From positions 1 to 64,000 of the forward strand of contig JACZKK010000209.1 in assembly GCA_014860115.1 (NCBI GenBank): 64,000 nucleotides of DNA, in the 5' to 3' direction. Below, piece by piece: positions 34,500 through 43,358 of the stretch (positions are counted from its first letter, which is position 1; every line of letters starts with the position of its first letter). This DNA comes from Ignavibacteriaceae bacterium (GTDB lineage: Bacteria; Bacteroidota; Ignavibacteria; Ignavibacteriales; Ignavibacteriaceae). The position numbers were made by a program, and so were the translations under genes. A model generated the notes under the pieces. It worked only from the letters and a program-made list of their open reading frames with translations. It did not search any database and was not told where the DNA came from.

Positions 34500-35474
34500 C
34501 TAAACCCTCACACCCAAAAACTCTTCTGCAAGTGCAATACCTCCAAATATAGCTGCATCATCTCCAAGTTTGCTTGCTACTATCTTTAAGCCCTTCGAAG
34601 AATCATTAAGCACGTGTTCGGAATAAGATTTTTTTATCAGAGGAAGCATATAAAAATCCAGCGCTTCAATCATTCCTCCTCCGAGAACAATCATATCAAG
34701 ATTAAGAAGATTAGCAATTCCTGCAAGTGTTCCGCCAATTATTTCACATCCTTCTTTTATTCTTCTGCGTACAACTTTATCACCCGACTTAACAGCTGAT
34801 GAAAGCGACTTGCTTCTTATCCGCTCACCCGATTTTACAAGCTTAGATAGCTTACTTCGCTTACCAGATTTAATATCCTTAATAATTTTATTAACGATAG
34901 CTGTTCTGCTTGAAATCGCTTCAAAGCATCCTTTTCTTCCGCAGCCGCATTTTGGTCCGTTCTTCTCAACGAGCATATGTCCTATTTCCCCAGCAACATA
35001 ATTAGAACCGCGGTACATCTTGCCGTCAAATATCAAACCTCCACCAATTCCTGTCCCGACGAAAACTGCGAGCATATTCTTTGCTTTCTTTCCAACGCCA
35101 AAAGTTTTTATTCCAAGTGCTCCGAGATTAACATCGTTCTCAATTAAAACAGGATACGGAATTTCAGCTTCGAGAGATTTTTTTATATTAAAATTTTTCA
35201 ATCCGAGGTTGGGGGCCAATCCGATTACTCCGGTATGAGGATTAACCAATCCGGGCACACCGAGGCAGACAGCTTTTATTTTTTTTCTGTTGACGTGAGC
35301 TTCTTCAATAAGTTCAAAAATAGTTTCTGCAAGCTGGTGGACATATTTTTTTCTTGATACAGTTGGATCGGTTGGCTTTTTTACGCTGGCAATTATTCCC
35401 TCTTTAGAATTTACAACACAGCCGAGAACTTTCGTCCCGCCCATATCTATGCTGATTACTGAATCTCTATGCAT
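34500..35474 (-). CDS. ROK-family sugar kinase (glucokinase-like)
   Basis: Cytoplasmic ATP-dependent sugar kinase or ROK regulator, 324 residues. Phosphate motif ISIDMGGTKVLG is at the N-terminus, the sugar-binding and catalytic Asp region is LIENDVNLGALG, the glycine-rich turn is FVGTGIGGG, and the ROK zinc motif CGCGRKGCFEA follows. The absence of an N-terminal HTH argues for a kinase rather than a repressor. Glucose is the likely substrate but other hexoses are possible. It is divergent from rsmA with a long imperfect palindrome between. Confidence 0.88.
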   Translation of the reverse strand: MHRDSVISIDMGGTKVLGCVVNSKEGIIASVKKPTDPTVSRKKYVHQLAETIFELIEEAHVNRKKIKAVCLGVPGLVNPHTGVIGLAPNLGLKNFNIKKSLEAEIPYPVLIENDVNLGALGIKTFGVGKKAKNMLAVFVGTGIGGGLIFDGKMYRGSNYVAGEIGHMLVEKNGPKCGCGRKGCFEAISSRTAIVNKIIKDIKSGKRSKLSKLVKSGERIRSKSLSSAVKSGDKVVRRRIKEGCEIIGGTLAGIANLLNLDMIVLGGGMIEALDFYMLPLIKKSYSEHVLNDSSKGLKIVASKLGDDAAIFGGIALAEEFLGVRV

Positions 35475-35545
35475 TGGGAATAATCCTTTTTTGTTGTGGA
35501 AAAACTAAAGAGAAATTGAGTTTTATCAAAGAATATTTATTTCTT

Positions 35546-35620
35546 CTCTGTGTCTTTGTGTCTCTGTGGTTAATTAAAAGATTTTTTACCACAGAGGCAC
35601 AGAGAACACAAAGATACACT
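35546..35620. repeat. Long imperfect palindrome between the ROK gene and rsmA
   Basis: CTCTGTGTCTTTGTGTCTC... on one side (ending TCTGTGGT at 35570) pairs with ACCACAGAGGCACAGAG (35588-35604) across an AT-rich loop. The core GTGTCTCTGTGGT resembles the arm of the palindrome at 38142-38192. It sits in a divergent intergenic region, so it is not a terminator. Confidence 0.65.
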
Positions 35621-35643
35621 AAGACTTCTTTATTTTTGACCTA

Positions 35644-36444
35644 ATGAAAATCCACAACAAACCCAAAAAGCGATTCGGGCAGAACTTTCTGCAGGATGAA
35701 AATATTCTTAACAAAATTGTAAGGGAAATAAATCCTCAGCCGGAAGATCTGATAATTGAAATTGGTCCCGGTTATGGATCTTTAACTCAAAAATTAATTT
35801 CATCGACTGAAAATCTGATTGCAATTGAAATTGATAATGAACTTGCTGTGAGTTTGAAAGAAAAATTTCCTTATCTTGAATTACTTAATGAAGATTTTTT
35901 AGAAACTGATTTTTCTAAACTTCAAAAGGATGGGAAAAAACTTCGGGTCGTTGGAAACATTCCATACAACATCACTTCACCAATTCTTTTCAAGCTGATT
36001 CAGAATAACAAATTGATGAAAGATGCTGTATTTATGGTTCAGCTTGAAGTTGCAAAGCGGATGACCGCAGACAGAGGCACAAAAGATTACGGAATACTTG
36101 CAGTTGTGCTCAAATATTTTTCGGAGACAAAACTTTGCTTCAAAATTTCGCCTAATGTATTTCATCCTAAACCAAAAGTATTTTCAGCTTTGGTTCATAT
36201 TAACTTCAAAGAAATTATTTATCCTGAAGAAGAGCAAAAATTATTCATCCAAATTGTAAAGGCTACTTTCGGAAATAGAAGAAAAATATTAAAAAATTCC
36301 CTGAGTAATAGTATATTTCACGAAATTGATTTTTCAAATTCGGGTATTGACCTCTCGCTCCGTGCAGAGAATCTGAGTGTTGATGATTTTGTTATCCTTA
36401 CAAGACACGCAATAAAATTTTCGTCTGGCATCACCCGGAAATAA
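35644..36444 (+). CDS. rsmA: 16S rRNA dimethyladenosine methyltransferase
   Basis: Dimethylates the two adjacent adenosines in the 3'-terminal hairpin of 16S rRNA late in 30S assembly, using SAM. 266 residues. N-terminal RFGQNFLQDENILNKIV, SAM-binding IIEIGPGYGSLTQKL, acidic ribose-binding IAIEID, and catalytic GNIPYNITSPILF are all present; the C-terminal helical domain includes FGNRRKILKNSL. It is followed at short spacing by the PAP2 gene (19 bases) and the methyltransferase, suggesting an operon. Confidence 0.97.
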   Translation: MKIHNKPKKRFGQNFLQDENILNKIVREINPQPEDLIIEIGPGYGSLTQKLISSTENLIAIEIDNELAVSLKEKFPYLELLNEDFLETDFSKLQKDGKKLRVVGNIPYNITSPILFKLIQNNKLMKDAVFMVQLEVAKRMTADRGTKDYGILAVVLKYFSETKLCFKISPNVFHPKPKVFSALVHINFKEIIYPEEEQKLFIQIVKATFGNRRKILKNSLSNSIFHEIDFSNSGIDLSLRAENLSVDDFVILTRHAIKFSSGITRK

Positions 36445-36463
36445 TTCTCTAATAAAACTCTTA

Positions 36464-37414
36464 ATGGATAAGTTTAAACAATTCGTTAAACATCTTAAAG
36501 CTTTCGATGTTGTTGTAATTGCATTCTACATCATCCTGTCTGTAATTCATGTAATTTATCACAATAGAATAGAAACCTGGGCAATATGGATAGCAGTTAA
36601 TCTCTTTATAATCGTTATCGGATTCCTGTTGGCATACCTTGAATCAAAATACGATAACGAATTCTGGAATGCTGCACATTACTGGTACATAGTTCCTGTC
36701 GTGCTTATCACTTTCAAAGAACTTTATTTTATGATAAAGCCGATCAGGATTTACGACCACGACCAGATGTTCATTGCAATTGACAGGTGGATGTTCGGAA
36801 CTGATCCGACTCATTTTCTGTGGCAAATTTCAACTCCAGTGCTGACTGAAATTTTGCAAATTGTATACGGAATGTTTTATCTCCTTCCTATTCTTTTGGG
36901 TTTATTTCTTCTTAAAAAGAAAAGATTTGTTGCAATGGATTTTTCTGTATTCGTTATCATCTATGGATTTTATTTGTCATATCTTGGCTATTTTATCTGG
37001 CCGGGAATCGGTCCACGGTTTACTCTTCACAACTTTGAAACAATTAATCAGGATTTGCCCGGACTTTTTCTCACAAACTTCCTTCGTGAAATTGTGAACA
37101 CAGGCGAATCAATTCCTGCCGGTACACCGAATCCAGCAGAAGTTGTTCAACGTGATATTTTCCCAAGCGGTCACACAATGATTACGTTGATAGTTATGTA
37201 TCTATCTTTCCGTTTAAAAAGCCGATCAAGATTTTTTTTCATACCAATTGGAACTCTTCTCATCTTCTCGACCGTTTATCTGTGGTATCATTACGTAATT
37301 GATCTGATTGGCGGATTGCTGTTTATGATATTTGCGGTTTGGTCTGGTAAACACATCTTCAACTGGTGGAGAAGAAAAATTGGTAAGCCGGAGTTTGAGT
37401 ATGGAAAGTATTAA
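36464..37414 (+). CDS. PAP2-family membrane phosphatase or phosphotransferase
   Basis: A 316-residue integral membrane protein with about six membrane segments. Seen: HNRIETWAIWIAVN, a GIGPRFTLHNFE loop, the PAP2 histidine motif FPSGHTMITLIVMYLSF, and YLWYHYVIDLIGG with the catalytic His and its Asp partner. It matches the PAP2_3-like branch that includes inositol-phosphoceramide-synthase-type enzymes. A lipid phosphatase or a head-group transferase is equally possible. It sits between rsmA and menG. Confidence 0.82.
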   Translation: MDKFKQFVKHLKAFDVVVIAFYIILSVIHVIYHNRIETWAIWIAVNLFIIVIGFLLAYLESKYDNEFWNAAHYWYIVPVVLITFKELYFMIKPIRIYDHDQMFIAIDRWMFGTDPTHFLWQISTPVLTEILQIVYGMFYLLPILLGLFLLKKKRFVAMDFSVFVIIYGFYLSYLGYFIWPGIGPRFTLHNFETINQDLPGLFLTNFLREIVNTGESIPAGTPNPAEVVQRDIFPSGHTMITLIVMYLSFRLKSRSRFFFIPIGTLLIFSTVYLWYHYVIDLIGGLLFMIFAVWSGKHIFNWWRRKIGKPEFEYGKY

Positions 37415-37447
37415 ATCGAGTGATTGTATGGATGGCTGGATGTTTGT

Positions 37448-38131
37448 ATGAATGACAAGAAAAGCAAGGTTAAAAATATTTTTGATTCAATTGCTTTCAG
37501 ATATGATTTCTTAAATCATCTGTTGAGCTTCGGAGTTGATAAATACTGGAGAAGAAAAGCATTAAAGCTGAGTAAAGTCAACAACGAAAGTTTTTTTCTC
37601 GATGTTGCCTGCGGTACCGGAGATGTTGCAATTGAAGCTTACAAACAAGGAGTGAGAAAAATTGTCGGTGCAGATTTCTCTCACAATATGCTCGGACTCT
37701 TAAAGAAGAAAAGTGATTGGATTGATGGCAAAGTAATTCAGACAACTGCAGAACAAATGCCCTTCCGTGACAATACTTTTACAAATATCACAGTAGCATT
37801 TGGTGTTAGAAATTTTTATGACATCAAGGAAGGATTCAAGTCTTTCCATCGCGCTCTGAAAATAAATGGCAAAGCGACAGTGATTGAATTTCAGATGCCG
37901 GAGAATAAAATTTTCAAATCTCTCTACAAATTTTACTTCAAGAAAATATTGCCTCTTGTAGGCGGTATAGTTTCTAAAAATAAAAGTGCTTATCAATACT
38001 TACCAGATTCAGTTGAAGAATTTGATGAAAAGATTGTACTAGTGGAGTTGTTGAAAGAAGCTGGATTCAAGTCAGTAAAAAAATATACGCTGACTTTTGG
38101 AATTGTTCAGGTTGTAATTGCGGAAAAATGA
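37448..38131 (+). CDS. menG: Demethylmenaquinone methyltransferase (UbiE/MenG)
   Basis: SAM-dependent methyltransferase that completes menaquinone by C-methylation, membrane-associated in the cytoplasm. About 227 residues. Signature FDSIAFRYDFLNHLLSFG at the start, motif I DVACGTGDVAIEA, and VAFGVRNFYDIKEG with LPLVGGIVSKNKSAYQYLPDS toward the end. The ATG at 37448 is used; the frame also opens at a TTG eight codons earlier. UbiE would be the alternative name, but a menaquinone organism is more likely here. Confidence 0.92.
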   Translation: MNDKKSKVKNIFDSIAFRYDFLNHLLSFGVDKYWRRKALKLSKVNNESFFLDVACGTGDVAIEAYKQGVRKIVGADFSHNMLGLLKKKSDWIDGKVIQTTAEQMPFRDNTFTNITVAFGVRNFYDIKEGFKSFHRALKINGKATVIEFQMPENKIFKSLYKFYFKKILPLVGGIVSKNKSAYQYLPDSVEEFDEKIVLVELLKEAGFKSVKKYTLTFGIVQVVIAEK

Positions 38132-38141
38132 TTGCTTTGAG

Positions 38142-38192
38142 TCTTAGTGTCTTCGTGGCTACTTAGTCTTTTTTGCCACCAAGACACTAAGA
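38142..38192. repeat. 18-bp-arm palindrome between convergent genes
   Basis: TCTTAGTGTCTTCGTGGC (38142-38159) and GCCACCAAGACACTAAGA (38175-38192) pair with one mismatch around a T-rich loop. It lies between menG and a convergent lipoprotein gene and may stop both transcripts. The arm shares its core with the palindrome at 35546-35620. Confidence 0.75.
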
Positions 38193-38199
38193 TTATTTA

Positions 38200-38979
38200 T
38201 CACTTGGAAATATTATATCCGATTAATTCCTGAGTGAGAATATTTGAAGAAGGCTCGAAAGTAATTCCACCTCCTCCAACATTTACCACAAATTGATTTC
38301 CCTCAAACTTTACTAAACCGACATTCTGCACATACCACATAAAAGCACTGTAAGTCTCAGGTGGTGAACCAATTTCAGTATAAAGCTCCACAGTATAGCT
38401 TACTTTTTTTGAAGGAAATACAATTCTTACTGAATCTATTGTCAAAGCAATCTGTTCAGCACTTTCAAATTTTGCAATGATATCTAAAATTTTTATTTCA
38501 AAACCAGGCTGGACTTCAGCAGTTATTCTATACAAACTCCAGCTGCTTCCTGATGTTAAAGGATAAAAAAGAAGCTGCATTTCATCCCTTAATGAAACAT
38601 ACTGTTTTAGTGAATCGGGAATTAATTGAGCAATCTGACTTGTGTCAACTGCATAGAAAACAGCAGTTTCAGTTTTTCTGAAAAGATATGTCGCAACATT
38701 ACTTTGGCTCCCGAAATCAAGTGAATCTTCCTGAGTTGTGTAATTAATTCCGTTCAGCAAAAAAGTTCCTGAGTAAAGAATATTTCTTGTTCCGCTTTGA
38801 ACAAGATTGCCAGCGGAGTCTTTTTCAGTCATAGAATATTTAAATGTTGAGCCGATGCTTGAAGGATAATAATCAGGATAATCCGGTGTCTGTGGTTCGT
38901 TTGGAGTTTCTTCTTCACAGCCAGTTAAAAGCATTAGTGTGAGTAGGAAAAGAAAAGTTATTTTCAGATATATGTTCAA
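38200..38979 (-). CDS. Putative surface lipoprotein, unknown function
   Basis: A 259-residue lipoprotein: signal MNIYLKITFLFLLTLMLLTGC with lipobox LTGC. The mature start CEEETPNEPQTPDY is acidic right after the cysteine, as in the surface-export signals of Bacteroidota lipoproteins. The rest is beta-rich with no recognised domain. Start is TTG 38979, immediately after the rdgB stop (38980), with GGAG six bases upstream. It is the last gene of the minus-strand cluster. Confidence 0.7.
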   Translation of the reverse strand: MNIYLKITFLFLLTLMLLTGCEEETPNEPQTPDYPDYYPSSIGSTFKYSMTEKDSAGNLVQSGTRNILYSGTFLLNGINYTTQEDSLDFGSQSNVATYLFRKTETAVFYAVDTSQIAQLIPDSLKQYVSLRDEMQLLFYPLTSGSSWSLYRITAEVQPGFEIKILDIIAKFESAEQIALTIDSVRIVFPSKKVSYTVELYTEIGSPPETYSAFMWYVQNVGLVKFEGNQFVVNVGGGGITFEPSSNILTQELIGYNISK

Positions 38980-39564
38980 TTATAACTCCAGCAAGTATTT
39001 TCTCAATTGATTAAAGGCTCTGAACCTGTGACTGATTTTATTTTTTATTTCCGGTGGAAGTTCAGCCGTTGTTTTATCATATCCATCAGGCAGAAACAAA
39101 GGATCGTAACCAAATCCGTTTGTGCCGCGAGGTTCTTTAATTATACTTCCGACAATTTCACCCATTGCAACAATAAAATCAGCACCAAAATAATAGACCG
39201 CTGCACAGACGAACTTTCCTTTGTGAGGTTCAGGAAATGAACTTAATCGCTCAATAAGCTTAATATTGTTTTGTTCATCGGTAGCATTTTCGCTGGCATA
39301 TCTTGCAGAACAAACTCCCGGCTCATTACCCAACTGCATTGCCACAATTCCTGAATCATCAGCGATAGTTGGAAGCTTATATCTATCGTAGATAATCTTA
39401 GCTTTAATTTTTGCATTCCCTTCAAATGTATATTCGGATTCGTGTATTTCATCATTGAATCCAATATCATTCAAAGAAAGGATTTTTGCGTTTATTCCAT
39501 TCAGAATGTGTTTGACTTCTTTTACTTTGCCTTCATTTTTTGAGGCGAATAATATCTCTCTCAT
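38980..39564 (-). CDS. rdgB: XTP/dITP pyrophosphatase
   Basis: Cytoplasmic house-cleaning enzyme that hydrolyses non-canonical purine triphosphates (XTP, dITP, ITP) to monophosphates. 194 residues. Substrate-binding FASKNEGKVKEVKHIL at the N-terminus, catalytic IADDSGIVAMQLGNEPGVCSARYA, FVCAAVYY, GTNGFGYDPLF, and KNKISHRFRAF near the end. It overlaps the upstream amidohydrolase by 4 bases (39561-39564). Confidence 0.95.
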   Translation of the reverse strand: MREILFASKNEGKVKEVKHILNGINAKILSLNDIGFNDEIHESEYTFEGNAKIKAKIIYDRYKLPTIADDSGIVAMQLGNEPGVCSARYASENATDEQNNIKLIERLSSFPEPHKGKFVCAAVYYFGADFIVAMGEIVGSIIKEPRGTNGFGYDPLFLPDGYDKTTAELPPEIKNKISHRFRAFNQLRKYLLEL

Positions 39565-40922
39565 AAAATCCTTTTCATCAACTTTGCCAGTTCTTCTTTC
39601 CCTTTAGAAATAATTTCTTTCTGATCATACACCAAAGACTCTCTTCCCTTTATTAACCATCTTCCATCAACCATCACACTTCTTACATTCTCAGTTGTTG
39701 ATGAAAAAACTATATCCGAATAAACTGATTCCTCAGAATCCGAGTAAGAGTTGGAGTATGAATCAATATCTATCAAAACAAGATCTGCTTTTTTGCCAAC
39801 TTCAATGCTTCCAACTTCGCTTTCAAGATGCAGGGCTCTGGCTCCTTCAATAGTTGCCATACTGAATATAGTTTTAGCATCCAGTACTTCAGCTCCGTGG
39901 ACGGGTTTTTGAATTAAGGAAGCCAATCTCATTTCATTGAAGATGCTGAGATTGTTATTGCACGGCGCACCATCTGCACCTAGTGTAACTGAAATCCCTT
40001 CTTTCAAGTATTGAGGTATCGGTGCAATGCCTGAACCAAGTTTCATATTTGCTGAAGGACAGTGAGCAATTCTTGTATTTCTATCTTTTAACATTTTTCT
40101 TTCATTATCTGAAGTATGAACACAGTGTGCAAGTACTGTATGATCATCAAGAACTCCGATTGAATTAAAGTATTCAATATTTTCTTTGTGAAATCTTTTT
40201 CTGACTTCATCAATTTCCTGCAAGCTTTCAGATGAATGAGTATGATAAATACTACCCGGAAAATCCTTCATTATTTCTTTTGTTTCTTTCAAAAGCTTTT
40301 GAGTGCAAGAAAGAACAAATCTTGGTGAAAATGAATATTTAACTCTTTCATCTGCTGAATTGTGAAAACTCTGTGCAAGATTTGTTATATCTTTTATTTC
40401 ATCTTTTGTCGATGATTTGAAATCTGAGTAAAGATCATTTATGTCAATCAAACATTTACCAGAAAAGCCGCGTATGCCGGAATTAATCATTTCTTGTAGA
40501 ACAACTTCACCATATCTCAAAGTTCCCATATCAAGAAACGTTGTAGTTCCACCCATCAGAAGTTCGTTAATGCTTAGCTTAGTCGTCATCCGGAGTGATT
40601 GTTCGTTATGTGCATTTTCAAAAGGAAAGATTTTCAATCGAAGCCATTCAAGAAGCGGCAACTCATCAGCTAATCCTCTGAAGAGTGTCTGGCTTAAATG
40701 AACGTGAGTTTGAATAAATCCCGGAATCAGAGTCAGATCGTGTGCATTATAAACTTCGTCGTAATTTTGTTTTTGAATTTCATTAAGTGGAATAAATGCA
40801 GAAATTTTGTTATCAAAAATTTCAACAGCTTGATTTTTAATGATTGAATTTGCTTTGTCTGCTGTTACAATTTTTTTAGGGATAATGAGAATTCTCCCCT
40901 TCTTACTCATACTCTTAATCAT
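39561..40922 (-). CDS. Amidohydrolase, MTA/SAH-deaminase-like
   Basis: Metal-dependent amidohydrolase of the 5-methylthioadenosine/S-adenosylhomocysteine deaminase group (453 residues), cytoplasmic. HVHLSQTLFRGLADELPLLE carries the first metal histidines, IYHTHSSES the third, VLAHCVHT the fourth, and LGADGAPCNNNLSIF the metal Asp. The N-terminal and C-terminal beta-sandwich (VEIFDNKISAFIPL; VMVDGRWLIKG) are complete. A second ATG four codons in is also possible. Adenosine-type substrates are likely, but guanine or chlorohydrolase activities occur in the superfamily. It starts four bases after the AhpD-like gene. Confidence 0.87.
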   Translation of the reverse strand: MIKSMSKKGRILIIPKKIVTADKANSIIKNQAVEIFDNKISAFIPLNEIQKQNYDEVYNAHDLTLIPGFIQTHVHLSQTLFRGLADELPLLEWLRLKIFPFENAHNEQSLRMTTKLSINELLMGGTTTFLDMGTLRYGEVVLQEMINSGIRGFSGKCLIDINDLYSDFKSSTKDEIKDITNLAQSFHNSADERVKYSFSPRFVLSCTQKLLKETKEIMKDFPGSIYHTHSSESLQEIDEVRKRFHKENIEYFNSIGVLDDHTVLAHCVHTSDNERKMLKDRNTRIAHCPSANMKLGSGIAPIPQYLKEGISVTLGADGAPCNNNLSIFNEMRLASLIQKPVHGAEVLDAKTIFSMATIEGARALHLESEVGSIEVGKKADLVLIDIDSYSNSYSDSEESVYSDIVFSSTTENVRSVMVDGRWLIKGRESLVYDQKEIISKGKEELAKLMKRIL

Positions 40923-40926
40923 ACTC

Positions 40927-41283
40927 TTACTCTTTGTCTTTCTCCTCGTAAATCTCTTCCATCACTTCAAACGCATAGCGGAGATGAGGAATGACAATTG
41001 AACCGCCAACAATCAAAGCGATGTTGAAAGCTTCGTGTAATTCTTCTTTCGTTGCACCTTCAGATATTGAGCGATCGATGTGGTAGAAAATACAATCATT
41101 GCACCGTAAAACCATTGAGCCGACAAGTCCCATCAGTTCTTTCATTTTGACCGGTAATGCACCTTCGACGTAAGCTTTATTATCAAGAGCAAAAAACTTA
41201 TTAAAATCTCTAAAGCCTGAATTGAGAATTTTATCATTCATATCAAGTCTGTATTTCCTTGTTTCAGGTACGTTTTTTTTCAT
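40927..41283 (-). CDS. AhpD-like carboxymuconolactone-decarboxylase-family protein
   Basis: A 118-residue cytoplasmic helical protein. The redox motif CNDCIFYHIDRS (CxxC with a following His) matches the AhpD/CMD family, and VLR before it with GATKEELHEAFNIALIVGG after it are typical. Such proteins reduce peroxiredoxin partners or act as small decarboxylases; the CxxC favours a redox role. AAGGA precedes the ATG. Operon with the rhomboid gene 11 bases upstream and the amidohydrolase downstream. Confidence 0.85.
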   Translation of the reverse strand: MKKNVPETRKYRLDMNDKILNSGFRDFNKFFALDNKAYVEGALPVKMKELMGLVGSMVLRCNDCIFYHIDRSISEGATKEELHEAFNIALIVGGSIVIPHLRYAFEVMEEIYEEKDKE

Positions 41284-41294
41284 AAGGTTCCTTA

Positions 41295-41966
41295 TTATAA
41301 ATTGTTGAACTTATTTTTTTCAGGATCGTACGATACTTCGAGATCTTTCACGTCAAAATCATCCGGTTCATCTTCCCAATCATATTTCTTTGAAGGAGGA
41401 TCAATTTTTCGAAACAAGTATGCGGCTGATAATCCTGTTATCGCACCGAATAGATGCGACTCCCACGAAATACCTTTCCAGCCGGGAATCATTCCCCAGA
41501 CTAATCCGCCGTAAAGAAAAGTAATCACCAATGCAAGCGCTATTGATGTATTATCTCTTCTGAATATTCCGCTGAAAAATAAAAAACTTACGAAACCGTA
41601 AACAACTCCACTCGCTCCGATATGAAATACCTGTCGTGCAAAAATCCAAACCAGCAATCCTGTAAAAAAATAAATAAACAAAAAAAGCATGTAAGAAACT
41701 TTGGGATAAAACGAAAAAATTATCCAGCCAAGTATTATGAGCGGGATTGTGTTTGAAATAAGATGAGAAAAATCTGCGTGGATTAGCGGTGAAGTAAATA
41801 TGCCGAGCAGCCCAACTAAATTTCTCGGCAGCAAGCCGAGTTTGCTGAGATCTTCATTAAAAAGCAAAGAAAGCAAGTGAACTATCCATATTACAACTGG
41901 GAAAATCAAAGGGGTCAGCAGTTTAGATATATTAAATTTACCTTCTTTTTTCTTATTCGCATCCAT
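41295..41966 (-). CDS. Rhomboid-family intramembrane serine protease
   Basis: A 223-residue membrane protease that cuts substrates within or near the membrane. The catalytic Ser is in GASGVVYGFVSF and the catalytic His in SWESHLFGAITGLSAAYLF; HADFSHLISNTIPLIILGW matches the HxxxN oxyanion-hole region. Six membrane segments and a short acidic C-terminal tail. First gene of the minus-strand cluster down to 38.2 kb. Substrates unknown. Confidence 0.9.
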   Translation of the reverse strand: MDANKKKEGKFNISKLLTPLIFPVVIWIVHLLSLLFNEDLSKLGLLPRNLVGLLGIFTSPLIHADFSHLISNTIPLIILGWIIFSFYPKVSYMLFLFIYFFTGLLVWIFARQVFHIGASGVVYGFVSFLFFSGIFRRDNTSIALALVITFLYGGLVWGMIPGWKGISWESHLFGAITGLSAAYLFRKIDPPSKKYDWEDEPDDFDVKDLEVSYDPEKNKFNNL

Positions 41967-42054
41967 TGATCAGAAAATTTTTCATTCAACGGTAAATATA
42001 ATTATATACCGAAGAAAATTTTGTGTGAAAGAAATTCGCTGGTCAATCAAAAAA

Positions 42055-42088
42055 GCAGTCTGATTCCGGACCAGACCGGAATGACTGC
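42055..42088 (-). terminator. Strong terminator after the DUF2911 gene
   Basis: GCAGT with ACTGC and ATTCCGG (42063-42069) with CCGGAAT (42076-42082) form a two-part stem. On the minus strand TTTTTTGATTG follows at once. It closes the DUF2911/TPR transcript. Confidence 0.9.
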
Positions 42089-42115
42089 CTTCAAACTCCA
42101 GAAATTTATTCAGCT

Positions 42116-43159
42116 TTATTCAGCATCAAGTTGTGTTAATGCACCATTAATTCTTGCGTGCTGATTTTCAGGAGCCATACTTAAAGCTTTCTTGTAATAA
42201 TCAATTGCAAGCTGTTTCTCTCCTATATTCATATAACCTTCTGCAAGGCTATCCCACACATTCCAGCTATCAGGATATAGTTCAGTATTCATTTTAAATA
42301 CTTCAATTGCATCATCAATTTTTCCACCTCCGAGAAGTTGATAACCAAGATTGTTAACATCAGTTTCTGCAGCATTGGTAAATGCTTCTTCTTTTAATTT
42401 AGAGGCTTCTTCTTTCTTACCGAGTGCATTCAGCAATAAAGATTTTGTAAACGTATTTGTAACATTTTTATTTATTCCGATTGAACGATCAGCCCACTCC
42501 AATCCTTCTTCCAATTCAACTCCATTAACGTAACAGTAATTAGCAGCCTGGTTCCATCCCTGCCAGAAAAATCCCGGAATGCCTGTTAATTGGATTGCCA
42601 TTTCATCGAGCATTTGTTTGTGCAGATCTATTTCGATTTTAAAAGGGACTGTAAGTTTTTCCCATTTGAGGGAAGCAGTAACTGAATTCGGAGTGACTTC
42701 ATCGAAAGTGTACATCAGCCATTCCTGAAATTCTGATGGTTGTGGTTTTACTTTAAATCTCAAAAAATCATTTTCTTGCTTATAGAAAAAGCTTCCCCAC
42801 GCTCTGTGATCTTTGTTAAGAATTATAGTCCAATCATTTTCTGTTGGAATCATATGAAGTCCATAAATTCCAGCCGGAACTTTTTTGCCATCAATTATTA
42901 CTTCTTTCGAAAAAGAAATAGTTGTGTTCTCGTTCGCTCCTGCTCTCCACACCTGATCGAATGGAACCAGCTTACCCCAAACTTCCCTGCCTTTAACACC
43001 TGGGCGATGATAATCAATTTTGATTTCACACATACCAACCTGCTGCATTACAACTGCGTGCTGACTTGCATCAGGAAGCGTTAAATTCTGCTGAGCTGAG
43101 ATTGAGAATGTAGAAAGAAGAAAAAGACCAACTAATAGAAAACGTGTTTGTTTATTCAT
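42116..43159 (-). CDS. Exported DUF2911 protein with TPR repeats
   Basis: A 347-residue exported protein. Signal peptide RFLLVGLFLLSTFSISAQQ; DUF2911 domain at about 25-170 (QVGMCEIKIDYHRPGVKGREVWG, VPFDQVWRAGANENTTISFS, VPAGIYGLHMIP). A TPR region runs to the end (GGGKIDDAIEVFKMNTELYPDSWNVWDSLAEGYMNIG). DUF2911 has no known activity. GGAG lies before the ATG and a strong terminator after the stop, so it forms its own unit in a run of small exported proteins. Confidence 0.87.
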   Translation of the reverse strand: MNKQTRFLLVGLFLLSTFSISAQQNLTLPDASQHAVVMQQVGMCEIKIDYHRPGVKGREVWGKLVPFDQVWRAGANENTTISFSKEVIIDGKKVPAGIYGLHMIPTENDWTIILNKDHRAWGSFFYKQENDFLRFKVKPQPSEFQEWLMYTFDEVTPNSVTASLKWEKLTVPFKIEIDLHKQMLDEMAIQLTGIPGFFWQGWNQAANYCYVNGVELEEGLEWADRSIGINKNVTNTFTKSLLLNALGKKEEASKLKEEAFTNAAETDVNNLGYQLLGGGKIDDAIEVFKMNTELYPDSWNVWDSLAEGYMNIGEKQLAIDYYKKALSMAPENQHARINGALTQLDAE

Positions 43160-43271
43160 TTGAATCTCCGGATAATATTTGAATATGATTATTGAAAATA
43201 GGATATACCACGCTATGATTGTAATCTATATGATAAATGGCTGGAATATATTCTGAGAGGTAATAAAAAAC

Positions 43272-43312
43272 CCCGCCAATCTGCCTGTCGAGGGACAAGA
43301 AATATTGACGGG
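43272..43312 (-). terminator. Terminator after the NTF2-like gene at 43.4 kb
   Basis: CCCGCCAAT (43272-43280) pairs with ATTGACGGG (43304-43312) with one wobble. On the minus strand GTTTTTTATT follows the stem directly. Confidence 0.85.
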
Positions 43313-43316
43313 TTGC

Positions 43317-43358
43317 TCTCTGGCATATCTACTCCGAGAGATATGTGGGTGCCAGAGA
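43317..43358. repeat. Nested cruciform sharing the element-end motif
   Basis: Outer stem TCTCTGGCA/TGCCAGAGA and inner stem ATATCT/AGATAT. The inner loop region contains TCTACTCCGAGAGA, identical over 14 bases to one end of the 85-bp element at 19678-19762. Confidence 0.55.

Noticed and set aside
37424-37450. Repeated GGATG words ahead of menG
   Set aside because: Only loose similarity over a few bases; not a tandem repeat with constant period.
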